Shown here one piece after another: positions 18,726 through 27,430 of a DNA stretch of 64,000 nucleotides. Each line of letters starts with the position of its first letter. Within the stretch, counting starts at the first letter, position 1. This DNA comes from Saprospirales bacterium (GTDB lineage: Bacteria; Bacteroidota; Bacteroidia; Chitinophagales; JADIYW01). The notes below the pieces were generated by a model that had not been told where the DNA came from, did no database searches, and saw only the letters and a program-made list of their open reading frames with translations. Location of the stretch: assembly GCA_016711605.1 (NCBI GenBank), contig JADJSS010000007.1:1-64000 (forward strand). Direction: 5' to 3'. The translations under genes were made by a program, and so were the position numbers.

Positions 18726-19591
18726 ATGAAACAATTTATTCTAAAATCCTTTTTGTACTTAGCTACATTGATTTTTATCATTGGTTGTAATCCAGATATT
18801 ATAGATCCACCTGCAGCACCAAGAAAGGTTGTCGCTTCCAATTTCGTTCATGAAGACAATATCAACGGCAGAATTATCAATCCAAACATCAATTTGGATA
18901 CAAATATTATAGACAACTTTCGTTTTGTTTACAATACAAATGGAACACTAAATAGTATTTCTGTTTTTGATGATTCATCTCATTTGGCAGTTCTGCAAAA
19001 AGAAGTAAAGTTTGTGTATTATCAAGATAAAGTAAGATGGTTCACTTTTAATGCAGCAGACACAACAAAAGAAAGAGTGTATGACGCATTTTTTAATGCA
19101 AAAAAACAAGTTATTCGTATTGCAGATTCTTCACGAATTGGATTTGATATTCTTTATACGAATGATAAAATATCATTTATTGGCGATACGTCTAATACTT
19201 ATCCATTTGATTCTTCAAAAAATTTCGTTTACAATGGTAATAATTTAATGCAATATGAGATATATAGAAATGGCTCAATTTTTAGGGAAAGCAGTTTTTG
19301 AATATGGACAAAAGAATGATGCCTGAATTTGATATAAAATTATATAGTTCTGAAGTCCGATTTATATATATAGCAGGATTAAATATTATAAATAAAGTTG
19401 GTTTGAATTTCGGAACTGGCAACTCAAATGTTTTATTGAAAAGAATTGAAACAGCATTACCATCGAACGCACTTTTCAATGAGTATACGTTTGATTATGA
19501 ATTTGATAGAAATAATACCAATGAAATTATAAAACGCAGCATTTCAAATATTCGTTCATCTGATACTTTGTTTTATCAGTATAAATATTAA
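18726..19591 (+). CDS. lipoprotein of unknown function, copy B, two frameshifts
   Basis: The signal peptide ends in lipobox FIIGC (Cys at residue 21), predicting a lipid-anchored periplasmic or outer-membrane protein. The mature part is beta-rich with YD-repeat-like strands (FRFVYNTNGTLNSISVF, NFVYNGNNLMQYEI). Two one-base insertions (extra T near 19296, extra C near 19321) break the frame; removing them joins SSFEYGQKNDAEFDIKLY and gives about 288 residues that align end to end with the paralogue at 21173 (GLNIINKVGLNFGTGN against GVNVISLIGLNTGVGN). The function is unknown. It starts 117 bp from the divergent helical-protein gene, which is the same spacing as in the second copy. Confidence 0.75.
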
Positions 19592-19618
19592 AAAGGTAAT
19601 TCCTTTTTAGTTTGTAAT

Positions 19619-21055
19619 TTAGTTCAGAGCTCCATTCCGAAATTTCGGAATCGGAGCTTTTTTTATTTGCATATCTTTCAGCATCTTATTAAACCAATCA
19701 ACATTAATCGTTGTTGATGTAAATACGTATTCTTTATGCTTTTGTGGTTGTTTGTAAATTTTTTGTAGCTTTTTAAATGCCTCAATTAAGGTAATAAAAT
19801 ACGTTTTGTGATAACCAATATTTGTTTTGCGTTTCACATATGCTCTATACGAGTTTAAATTGGAACTGAACGATTCCATGTTTTTTTGTTCAAAATAAAT
19901 TCTCAGAATTAAATCTTTTGCATTTAAATTCCAAATGGTGTCTTTAAATTCATTGGTCAGCAAAATTTTCAGTGCTTTGTCGCGTTGTGCTTTTGCATAT
20001 AAAATTTTGGATGTATTAAAATCTATCGTGTTTTTTCTATACGTTGGATTGATAAACTTACTGTATTGCTTAATAAACTCTTCAATACGTGCAAACTTTT
20101 TTAGTTTAATTCCAAGCGTTACTACATTGGTGAAAATAAATCGACTGATTTCATTATTCTCAATCAAGATGCCATTTTCAATCGTATATAAATACAATTC
20201 AAAAGTTTGTTTGGTATAAAATACTTGGTTTTGATTTGATTTTTTTATGCAAAAATTAATTGCTAATCGATACAATTCATTCAAATCATGCATCGAAAAT
20301 AAAATTTCGTTTTGCTTAATGTCTTTTATAAATTGCTTAAATGCTTTTTCATCTTCATTGGTAGCCACCAAATAAATATTATAATAAATACGCACTTGCG
20401 GCAATTGTAAAAACGATGCATCTTTCAGTAGCAATAAGATGGGTTCCAATAATGCATGTTTGGTTTTTGTTTCGCCAACTTTTTGTATTGATAAAATTCT
20501 GCTGCTGGTTTTTAGTGTTTCTAAAATAGTGAAAACAGTAAATGTTTTGGCTACTTCATCAATATTAAAATCTTTAGTTCTAATATTTCGTGATTGAATA
20601 TCGTAATACAATGAATTCAGTTGGAAATTGTTTTTGTAATGTTCTGCGTTTTTAATTTTATTATTTTGCATCAACTCAATTCCAGACTCTACTGTTTTTT
20701 GTGCATGTTTATACAAATCTTTTTGCATATAAAACTTAGAAAGCAATTGTTCGCGCAACGATAATTCACTTTCCATTTTGATATAAACGATAAACGATTC
20801 CAGGATTTCAGTCGTCATCCAAATCAAATGACGAATACGCAAATCGTGATAAGGTGTGTTTGGATATAGATAATCATGCGCTTTTTCTTTGGTTACCGTG
20901 CGTGGTGTCACTTTTTTTCGAGAATCTATAAATTCAAAAAAATGTGAAATGTCTTCATTTTTATTGACAAATTCAGACAAAACCCACTTTCTTAACTTAC
21001 GTTTTTCTTCTAAATTTAGATTTAAAAAAATGTCTATTAGCTTAGTATCGTACAT
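19619..21055 (-). CDS. conserved helical protein of unknown function, copy A-prime, with terminator-encoded C-terminus
   Basis: 478 residues, paralogous along its whole length to the product of 17214-18608 (EEKRKLRKWVLSEFVNKNEDIS, RTVTKEKAHDYLYPNT, NEFKDTIWNLNAK). No signal peptide or membrane span. Copy A stops after LSEIKK, whereas this one runs on for about 12 residues (APIPKFRNGALN) that are encoded by the hairpin terminator of the convergent lipoprotein gene, suggesting loss of the original stop. The function is unknown; a small cytoplasmic helical-repeat scaffold is plausible. It is divergent to the lipoprotein gene at 21173, again 117 bp away. Confidence 0.8.
   Translation of the reverse strand: MYDTKLIDIFLNLNLEEKRKLRKWVLSEFVNKNEDISHFFEFIDSRKKVTPRTVTKEKAHDYLYPNTPYHDLRIRHLIWMTTEILESFIVYIKMESELSLREQLLSKFYMQKDLYKHAQKTVESGIELMQNNKIKNAEHYKNNFQLNSLYYDIQSRNIRTKDFNIDEVAKTFTVFTILETLKTSSRILSIQKVGETKTKHALLEPILLLLKDASFLQLPQVRIYYNIYLVATNEDEKAFKQFIKDIKQNEILFSMHDLNELYRLAINFCIKKSNQNQVFYTKQTFELYLYTIENGILIENNEISRFIFTNVVTLGIKLKKFARIEEFIKQYSKFINPTYRKNTIDFNTSKILYAKAQRDKALKILLTNEFKDTIWNLNAKDLILRIYFEQKNMESFSSNLNSYRAYVKRKTNIGYHKTYFITLIEAFKKLQKIYKQPQKHKEYVFTSTTINVDWFNKMLKDMQIKKAPIPKFRNGALN
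19628..19664 (+). terminator. intrinsic terminator of lipoprotein copy B, overlapping the convergent gene's 3' end
   Basis: The stem AGCTCC-ATTCCGAAA / TTTCGGAAT-CGGAGCT (19628-19658, one bulged base) is followed by a T-run. The preceding GTAATTTAGTTCAG and the stem core are nearly repeated at 23029-23075. Confidence 0.8.
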
Positions 21056-21172
21056 AAATATGCTTTTTAATCTACCTTAATTTTATGACAATGGCAAAAA
21101 TTTATTTTGAAATATATGGAAATTATTTGTCAAATTTGATGTATTCAGTAAAATCTTTTAAAAAGAAAGAAA

Positions 21173-22024
21173 ATGAAGAAAAGAATTATACTACTATTTG
21201 TTGCGTTTTTAATTGCGTTTGGATTTAATGCTTGCATAAACAATCCAACAGAAAATCCAGTGGAAAAAAGAATTAAGCAATCGTTTAAAGTGCATGATGA
21301 TAATGTAAATAATGTGGACTTGAGAAAACAGAATATATCTATTCGCGAAGTTGCAAATTTTTATTACAACACAGCTGGTTTATTAGATAGCTTAAATGTT
21401 TTCAGTGATTCAACACCAGGTGCAACTTTATTAAAATCGATAAAATTTAATTATTTAGCAGACAGAGTACGCGCCAGAATTTTCTTTGCACCAAACGACA
21501 GAAACGTTGGCGATTTCTTTTTTAACAGCAGCAAACAAGTTACTAAAATAGTAGATACTTCTGGTTTAGATTTGTTTGGTATTTTCTTTTCTTACACTTC
21601 TAATAAAATAACAAATATTCGAATTACTGTTTTAGGCACTTCAACAAATATTACCAATTTTGTTTACGATGGCAACAATAATTTGCAGCAATATATCTTA
21701 CCTGATTCTAATAATGTATTATACAAAATTGCTTTTACTTATGATTTAAACAAACCAATTTCATCAGATTTAGATATTCGATTTGCAAGTGCTGGAATTC
21801 AATTTTTATATGCTGGTGGTGTAAATGTTATTTCGTTAATTGGTTTAAATACTGGTGTTGGAAACATGAATAGAATTACAGATAGAGTAGAAACGAAAGT
21901 AATTGGTGGCGAAGAAGGGAACGTATACCAGTATGAATATTCTACGAATAACATCGATGAAATCGTCAGTAGAAAAATAACCATAAACGATACTGTTGAT
22001 GTTTTTTATGATTATAGATATTAA
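21173..22024 (+). CDS. lipoprotein of unknown function, copy B-prime
   Basis: 283 residues. The N-terminal signal MKKRIILLFVAFLIAFGF is followed by a lipobox-like NAC at residues 19-21, so it is probably a lipoprotein. It is beta-rich with YD-repeat-like motifs (FYYNTAGLLDSLNVF, NFVYDGNNNLQQY) and is an intact paralogue of the frameshifted gene at 18726. Shared landmarks are KxVIRIxDSS/KQVTKIVDTS, RVET and a C-terminus of alternating Tyr/Phe. It ends 11 bp before an esterase-like lipoprotein gene and probably shares its transcript. The function is unknown. Confidence 0.78.
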   Translation: MKKRIILLFVAFLIAFGFNACINNPTENPVEKRIKQSFKVHDDNVNNVDLRKQNISIREVANFYYNTAGLLDSLNVFSDSTPGATLLKSIKFNYLADRVRARIFFAPNDRNVGDFFFNSSKQVTKIVDTSGLDLFGIFFSYTSNKITNIRITVLGTSTNITNFVYDGNNNLQQYILPDSNNVLYKIAFTYDLNKPISSDLDIRFASAGIQFLYAGGVNVISLIGLNTGVGNMNRITDRVETKVIGGEEGNVYQYEYSTNNIDEIVSRKITINDTVDVFYDYRY

Positions 22025-22034
22025 AATAAAAAAA

Positions 22035-22985
22035 ATGAGATTTTTAAAAAAACATACCTATAAATTATTTTTGGTTACTCTTTCATTTGTAAGCATTGTA
22101 CAATCGTGCACACCAGTTCCTGTTGGTGGCACTACAACTTGCGACCCAAATAATCCGCCAACATTAACCACTACAACGCCATCATTAGGAAACTGGCAAG
22201 GAACAAAACAAACTGTGCAATATGGAACAGATGCCAATCAGAATATGGATATCTATCTTCCAACTGTACGAAATTCAGACACAAAAGTTTTTGTTTTGAT
22301 TCATGGTGGTGCCTGGAATTCATCGAGCAATACTACAAAAGATGAAATGACGTTTAAATATTTGCCAACTTTAAAATCTCATTTTCCAAACGCTGCTTTT
22401 TATGTTTTAGAATATCGATTACATCAACTGAATACAACTATTAATCGATTTCCAACACAAGAAAATGATGTTGTGCAAGCACTTAATTTTATTATAAATC
22501 GAAATGTTTCAGATAATGTATCTAAGAAAATAATCTTATTTGGAGCCAGTGCTGGTGGACATTTAGCTTTGCTGACTGCATTTAAACACAATGGATCCAA
22601 CAATATAAAAGCTGTGGTAACATTTGCAGCACCAACAGATATTTCAACAGTTCAACAGAACGATGGAACTGAAATTGGAATAGCAACAAGCAACACTGCA
22701 AATCAAATAATTCCGAGTATTACAGCCAACGACAGTATTTTAAAATACCAATCAAGTCCAGTAAATTTTGTTACAACTACGGCACCACCAACTTTATTCT
22801 TTCACGGCACCAATGATCACGTAGTGAATGTTAACCAATCTGACAAATTAAACAATGCATTAAATATTAAAAATGCAACGCATCAATATCAAAAATTTCA
22901 GTGCGAAAATCATGGCTTTTCAGTAACCAATATCAAAGCAGCCATAAATATTATGCATACTTTTATTAACACATATGTTCCTTAA
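22035..22985 (+). CDS. alpha/beta-hydrolase lipoprotein (BD-FAE/carboxylesterase-like)
   Basis: 316 residues from the Met at 22035 (an earlier in-frame Met at 21996 would overlap the previous gene). The signal peptide and lipobox (SIVQSC) predict lipid anchoring. Catalytic elements: oxyanion-hole HGGAW, nucleophile elbow GASAG (Ser in FGASAGGHLALL), acid Asp in GTNDHVV and His in ENHGF, all in the right order for the alpha/beta-hydrolase fold. Relatives are esterases acting on small acyl or feruloyl esters; the substrate is unknown here. It is followed by a terminator at 23042 and is likely cotranscribed with the preceding lipoprotein. Confidence 0.88.
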   Translation: MRFLKKHTYKLFLVTLSFVSIVQSCTPVPVGGTTTCDPNNPPTLTTTTPSLGNWQGTKQTVQYGTDANQNMDIYLPTVRNSDTKVFVLIHGGAWNSSSNTTKDEMTFKYLPTLKSHFPNAAFYVLEYRLHQLNTTINRFPTQENDVVQALNFIINRNVSDNVSKKIILFGASAGGHLALLTAFKHNGSNNIKAVVTFAAPTDISTVQQNDGTEIGIATSNTANQIIPSITANDSILKYQSSPVNFVTTTAPPTLFFHGTNDHVVNVNQSDKLNNALNIKNATHQYQKFQCENHGFSVTNIKAAINIMHTFINTYVP

Positions 22986-23041
22986 TTTTTTAAATATTCT
23001 AACAAAAAATCCTCTTTTTCGTAGTTAGTAATTTAGTTCAG

Positions 23042-23081
23042 AAGCTCCGTTCCGAATCCTCGGAATTCGGAGCTTTTTTGT
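23042..23081 (+). terminator. intrinsic terminator, second copy of the GCTCC..GGAGC hairpin
   Basis: AAGCTCCG-TTCCGA / TCGGAATTCGGAGCTT followed by a T-run, 57 bases after the hydrolase stop. The flank GTAATTTAGTTCAGA at 23029 and the stem match the terminator at 19628. Confidence 0.82.
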
Positions 23082-23118
23082 TTGTGAAGTTTGATAAAAT
23101 GTTTCTACTTTTATAAGT

Positions 23119-24801
23119 ATGTTTTTATCTAAAAATTACTGTATAACATTTACTGCGTATTGCCTACTTTTTACTGCTTACTCATTCTCACAAGAATATA
23201 GAAATAGTGGTTTTTCTAAGCCAGTGAATCTACCTTTTAACTTAGCAGGAAGTTTTGGTGAGCCACGCAAAGATCATTTTCATTCAGGAATTGATATTAA
23301 AACCAATGGTGTTGAAGGCGAACCTGTGTTTGCAATTGGCGATGGTTATATTTCAAGAATTAAAGTATCGCCTTATGGTTATGGAAAAGTAATTTACATC
23401 ACACATACAAATGGTTTTACTAGCGTTTATGCGCATTTGAGTACGTTTTATGGTGCAATAGAAAAGTATATACATTCGCAACATTACGTACAACAAAAAT
23501 CTGAATTAGACTTGACTTTAGATGCAACAATTTTTCCAGTAAAACAAAAGGATACCATTGCATTTTCCGGAAATACTGGTGGAAGCACTGCACCACATTT
23601 GCATTTTGAAATCAGAAATACCAAAACTGAACACGCACTCAATCCTTTAGATTTTTATCCGAAAGAGTTTTATGTAGATACAATTCCACCACAGATTAAT
23701 AAGGTGAAAATTTACTGTTGAAATAGTTTCTATAATTGCTACGAGTGCTTCTTATAACTTAAAAAATAAATAATTATTTTACAAAGACACATCCATTGAA
23801 CTATAAATAAATCGTTGTTTTTTCATTAGAAGGTTTTGACAAGCAAGATACATCAGAAAATAAAAATGGAATTTAAAAAATTGAAGTTTTATGAAAAAAA
23901 TCTTGTTTTTAAATATAACTTAAAGGAAATAGATTTTGATAAAACAAGAATGTGTAATGCTTTTTTTGATTATAATGAAATGATGAATGACAATGGTTAT
24001 TTTTATAATTGTTATCAACTAAGAAATAACATTTTCCAATTATACAATCAAATAATAAAGGATTTATTGACACAAACACATTTGATTTAATATCTCGTAC
24101 AATTAGAGCTTTATGATTACAATAAAATAAAACTAAATTATTAAATTGGTTTTTAAAGACAATGATAACATTCATTTTCAATCTGATTTTATTAGATCTA
24201 TAAAATATATTAATCATTAGAAAAATAAAATAAGCTCAAAATTTTAAAATTGAATTTCACCAAATGATTTTATGACAATATTGATATTAGAATATTTTTA
24301 TAATAAAAAAAAACGTTCTTTCAGACACTTATGAAGTTGCAAAAGATTGGTTAATTCCACTTCACAAACCTGCATCTATACAATTCAAATCATCCATCAA
24401 AAAGAATAGAAATAAAATTGTAGTTGTTAGACAAAATCATAAAGGAAATGAAACTGCATTAAAAACGACTTTCGATAAAAATAAATTTTATGCAGAAACA
24501 AAAGAGCTTGGATCTTTCTATTTAAAATATGATACTACGAAACCAACTGTAACAATCGTAGATTCTAATTTCGCAGTACGCAATACGATTTACGCACTAC
24601 TAAAAGACAATCTTTCTGGTATCAACACTTACAACGGTTATATCGATAACAAGTGGGTCAACTTTTATTACGATGTAAAAAATGATGTCATTCAATATAA
24701 TTTTGATGAATACTGTTCTAAAGGTGAACATCTTTTAAAAATCATTGTTACAGATATTATTAAAAATAAAACGATGGTACAACAAAAATTTAATTATTAA
24801 T
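23119..24801 (+). CDS. M23 family metallopeptidase, frame broken in the middle
   Basis: A peptidoglycan-targeting zinc endopeptidase, about 560 residues when repaired. The signal peptide ends AYSFSQ. The catalytic LytM domain has FHSGIDI (HxxxD ligands, about residue 55) and LHFEIR (HxH, about 160). The reading frame is lost at 23716. Reading the other frames recovers family sequence in pieces: IDFDKTRMCNAFFDY (23930), IDTNTFDLISRTIRAL (24067) and, from about 24330 to the stop at 24799, a clean C-terminal domain (ELGSFYLKYDTTKPTV, GEHLLKIIVTDIIKN). So 23716-24330 holds many indels. It may be mis-sequenced or truly decayed; the rest is well preserved. Confidence 0.8.
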
Positions 24802-24838
24802 TTTTATCTAATAACTTTTAACCAATAACTAATAACAT

Positions 24839-25153
24839 ATGCTAACCGAAGGAACCAAAGCACCAAAAATTAAAGGCGTAGACTTTAAAGACAAAACAAC
24901 TGTACTTTATTTTTATCCGAAAGACGATACGCCAGGTTGTACTGCAAATGCCTGTGATTTCAGAGATAATTACGCAGCTTTAACCAAAGATGGTTTTACT
25001 ATTATTGGTGTTTCACCACAAGACGAAAAATCGCATAATAAATTTAAAGCCAAATACGATTTGCCATTCGAATTAATTCCCCACCCCCCAAAACACTCCA
25101 CCATGCGTACGGAGATTGGGGAAAAAAAAATTTTTGGGGAGAAAAAAATATAA
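24839..25153 (+). CDS. bcp: peroxiredoxin Bcp/PrxQ, truncated at an artefact
   Basis: A thiol peroxidase that reduces hydroperoxides. The first 85 residues are clean: FKDKTTVLYFYPKDDTPGCTANACDFRDN contains the peroxidatic Cys and the PrxQ resolving Cys five residues on, then TIIGVSPQDEKSHNKF. From about 25080 the sequence is distorted by C, G and A homopolymers. A shifted frame still shows HAYGDWG and KIFG, as expected for Bcp, then everything ends at a poly-A run. About 60 C-terminal residues are missing. The most likely explanation is an assembly break, not gene decay. Confidence 0.8.
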   Translation: MLTEGTKAPKIKGVDFKDKTTVLYFYPKDDTPGCTANACDFRDNYAALTKDGFTIIGVSPQDEKSHNKFKAKYDLPFELIPHPPKHSTMRTEIGEKKIFGEKKI

Positions 25154-25396
25154 CGAACCTTTTTTCTTTTTTTTTAAAAAAAAAAAAAAAAAAAAAAATT
25201 ATAAGTAGCCTAATACCGACAAAACAATTATTGAGCATTGAAAGTGTAAATATTTTGTGCAAGTAGAATTTGACATATAACGAGAATCGAAGTTTTTGAA
25301 TCAGAAGGAACTTTGTGTCAAGTAATTAACCACTTTTTTGTCGCCCCCCCCCCCCCCCCCCCCCCAAAAATTCACACCAACTAATTTTTTTTTTTA
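25154..25396. other. homopolymer-rich junction, probably an assembly artefact
   Basis: Contains 23 A (25176-25198), 22 C (25344-25365) and 11 T (25385-25395) around about 145 bases without recognisable coding sequence. The C-run is unlike anything else in this AT-rich window. The genes on both sides (bcp, Uma2) are cut here, so bases have probably been lost. Confidence 0.75.
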
Positions 25397-25699
25397 GTTT
25401 TTGGTTTTCAACCAGATTTAATTTTTATTGCAAACGACAATATGTCGATAATTGTTGATGATAAAATAAAAGGTTCTCCTGATTTATTAATTGAAATTCT
25501 TTCACCGTCGAACGAAAAGATGGACACCGAAATTAAGAAAGAAATGTATCAACAATTTGGTGTAAAAGAATATTGGATTGCAAATCCAGATGATAAAAGA
25601 ATTATAGTTTATCATCTATCAGAAAATAAATACATCGAATATTCTAATCAAATAGGAAAAGCCAATTCTAAATTATTGAACAAAGAATTTGTTTTGTAG
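25397..25699 (+). CDS. Uma2 family restriction-endonuclease-like protein, C-terminal fragment
   Basis: An open frame enters from the homopolymer junction and reads FGFQPDLIFI, GSPDLLIEILSPSNEK and FGVKEYWIANPD, the core of the Uma2 (PD-(D/E)XK-fold) domain; the Asp and Glu of the nuclease-like site are visible. About 85 N-terminal residues of the usual 190 are missing. A Met at 25442 could be used as a start, but the family residues upstream of it show that it is internal. The cellular role of Uma2 proteins is poorly known. It ends 9 bp before the kinase gene. Confidence 0.75.
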   Translation, partial: VFGFQPDLIFIANDNMSIIVDDKIKGSPDLLIEILSPSNEKMDTEIKKEMYQQFGVKEYWIANPDDKRIIVYHLSENKYIEYSNQIGKANSKLLNKEFVL

Positions 25700-25708
25700 A
25701 TTTGTTTA

Positions 25709-27130
25709 ATGAACGCATCAGAAATCTTAGCAAAATTATATTTTTCTTATTTTAAAGAAGAAGCAGAAATTATAAATCAATTACCACAAGCTGGTTCTGA
25801 CAGAATTTATTTTCGTCTTTCTTCTAAAAACCAAAGCGCAGTTGGTACTTATAGCAAAGATGTGTTAGAAAACGAAACGTTTATTCATCACACTAAGCAT
25901 TTTCATAAAAAAAAGATTTCAGTTCCGCAAGTTTATATCGTTAGCGATGATAAGCAATTTTATTTGCAGCAAGACCTTGGTGATGTGAGTTTGTATTCAT
26001 TGATTAAACAAAATGGAATTAATGATGTAGTAAAAAATTACTTGAAAGAAGTATTAAAACAGTTGGCTTATTTGCAAATAAAAGGTGCCGAAGATTTTGA
26101 TTTCAACAAATGCTATCCAATTCAGGAATTTGATAAAAGTTCGATGTTTTGGGATTTGAATTCGTTCAAATATTATTTTGCACGCGTTGCAAGAGTTCAT
26201 TTTAGTGAGCCAGCTTTGAACAACGATTTTAATTCTTTGTGCGATTATTTATTGGAAGAAAAAAATCAATATTTTATGTTTCGCGATTGCCAATCGCGTA
26301 ATGTGATGATACACGAAAACAAGCCGTATTTCATCGATTATCAAGGTGGTCGAAAAGGTGCATTGCAGTATGATGCAGCTTCGTTGTTGTGGCAAGCTGG
26401 CGCAAAAATTCCAATTGACATTAAAAATGAATTGTTTGATTTTTACATGGAAGAAGTGTCGAAATTAATTACGATTGATAAAAAAGATTTTAAAGAACGA
26501 TACAATGGATTTGTATTAATTCGCATTTTGCAAGTGCTTGGCGCGTATGGTTTTCGTGGATTGATTGAACGTCGTGCGCATTTTTTAGAAAGTATTGTGC
26601 CTGCGTTGGAAAATGTAAAATATTTTATCGACAACATAAAAAATCTTCCAGAATTAAATAATGTGTTGAAACAACTCGTTGCATCTGATATTTTTAAATA
26701 CACAAAATACGATGGTTCGCAAAAAAAATTAGAAGTAGAAATTAATAGTTTTTCTTTTAAACGTGGTTTGCCAAAAGAAGAAAATGGAAATGGTGGTGGA
26801 TTTATTTTTGATTGTCGAGGTTTGCACAATCCTGGACGATACGAACCATACAAACAACTACATGGCAAAGACAAACCAGTGATTGAATTTTTGGAAACAC
26901 AAAGCAAAGCGAAAGAATTTTTGGAACACGTTTGGCAAACAGTTGACATTGCCATTGAAAATTATTTAGAGCGCGATTTTGAGCATTTGCAAATTAATTT
27001 TGGTTGTACTGGTGGACAACATCGCAGTGTGTATTGCGCTGAACAAACTGCTTTGCACTTAAAAAATAAATACAACGCGAAAGTAAAAATTAAACACATA
27101 GAACGCGAATTACAAGGACAGTTTATTTAA
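25709..27130 (+). CDS. AmgK-like sugar kinase fused to a RapZ C-terminal domain
   Basis: 473 residues in two parts. Residues 1-330 form an aminoglycoside-phosphotransferase-fold kinase of the AmgK type: LPQAGSDRIYFRL near residue 25, catalytic RDCQSRN (Asp 193, Asn 198), metal-binding IDYQGG (Asp 210) and YDAASLL. AmgK enzymes phosphorylate MurNAc/GlcNAc at C1 during cell-wall recycling. Residues about 340-473 match the RapZ C-terminal domain: FDCRGLHNPGRYEP, GKDKPVIEFLE and FGCTGGQHRSVYCAE (His 438, Arg 439). In Enterobacteria this domain senses glucosamine-6-phosphate. A MurU-like gene lies 630 bp downstream, supporting a recycling role. Cytoplasmic. The regulatory idea is inference. Confidence 0.88.
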   Translation: MNASEILAKLYFSYFKEEAEIINQLPQAGSDRIYFRLSSKNQSAVGTYSKDVLENETFIHHTKHFHKKKISVPQVYIVSDDKQFYLQQDLGDVSLYSLIKQNGINDVVKNYLKEVLKQLAYLQIKGAEDFDFNKCYPIQEFDKSSMFWDLNSFKYYFARVARVHFSEPALNNDFNSLCDYLLEEKNQYFMFRDCQSRNVMIHENKPYFIDYQGGRKGALQYDAASLLWQAGAKIPIDIKNELFDFYMEEVSKLITIDKKDFKERYNGFVLIRILQVLGAYGFRGLIERRAHFLESIVPALENVKYFIDNIKNLPELNNVLKQLVASDIFKYTKYDGSQKKLEVEINSFSFKRGLPKEENGNGGGFIFDCRGLHNPGRYEPYKQLHGKDKPVIEFLETQSKAKEFLEHVWQTVDIAIENYLERDFEHLQINFGCTGGQHRSVYCAEQTALHLKNKYNAKVKIKHIERELQGQFI

Positions 27131-27196
27131 TTTTTCTGCAGTTAGAACTTTAAAAAGTTATTTTTTTTTATTAATTTGTATTATAAATTTAAAAAG

Positions 27197-27430
27197 ATGA
27201 GCATCGCTGCCTTAAAAAAAGAAGTAAAAAAAAATATAGACAAAGCAGACGAACGTGTTTTAAAAATGGTGAATGCTATGTTGGTTGCCGACCAAGAAGA
27301 AGATTGGTATGATGAATTACCTGAAGCCGTAAAGAAAGATTTAGATATAAGTTTGCAACAAGAGAAAGATGGTTTACTAATACCACATGCTGAGGTTATG
27401 AAAAAATATAAAAAATGGCTTACGAAATAG
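27197..27430 (+). CDS. antitoxin of a ParE/RelE-type module
   Basis: A 77-residue acidic helical protein. The start at 27197 (MSIAALKKEV) is preferred to an in-frame upstream Met. The middle has the AMLVADQEEDWYDELPEAVK region and the C-terminus reads IPHAEVMKKYKKWL, a pattern common to Bacteroidota addiction-module antitoxins. It overlaps the toxin start by 16 bp, which implies translational coupling. It is expected to bind the toxin and repress its own promoter. Confidence 0.78.
   Translation: MSIAALKKEVKKNIDKADERVLKMVNAMLVADQEEDWYDELPEAVKKDLDISLQQEKDGLLIPHAEVMKKYKKWLTK

Noticed and set aside
23836..24090. A separate 84-residue plus-strand gene
   Set aside because: Its residues (IDFDKTRMCNAFFDY) match the middle of the M23 peptidase; it is a fragment of that gene in a shifted frame.
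25344..25365. A C-run as a possible functional G-quadruplex or regulatory tract
   Set aside because: It lies at a broken junction with other homopolymers and truncated genes, so artefact is far more likely.
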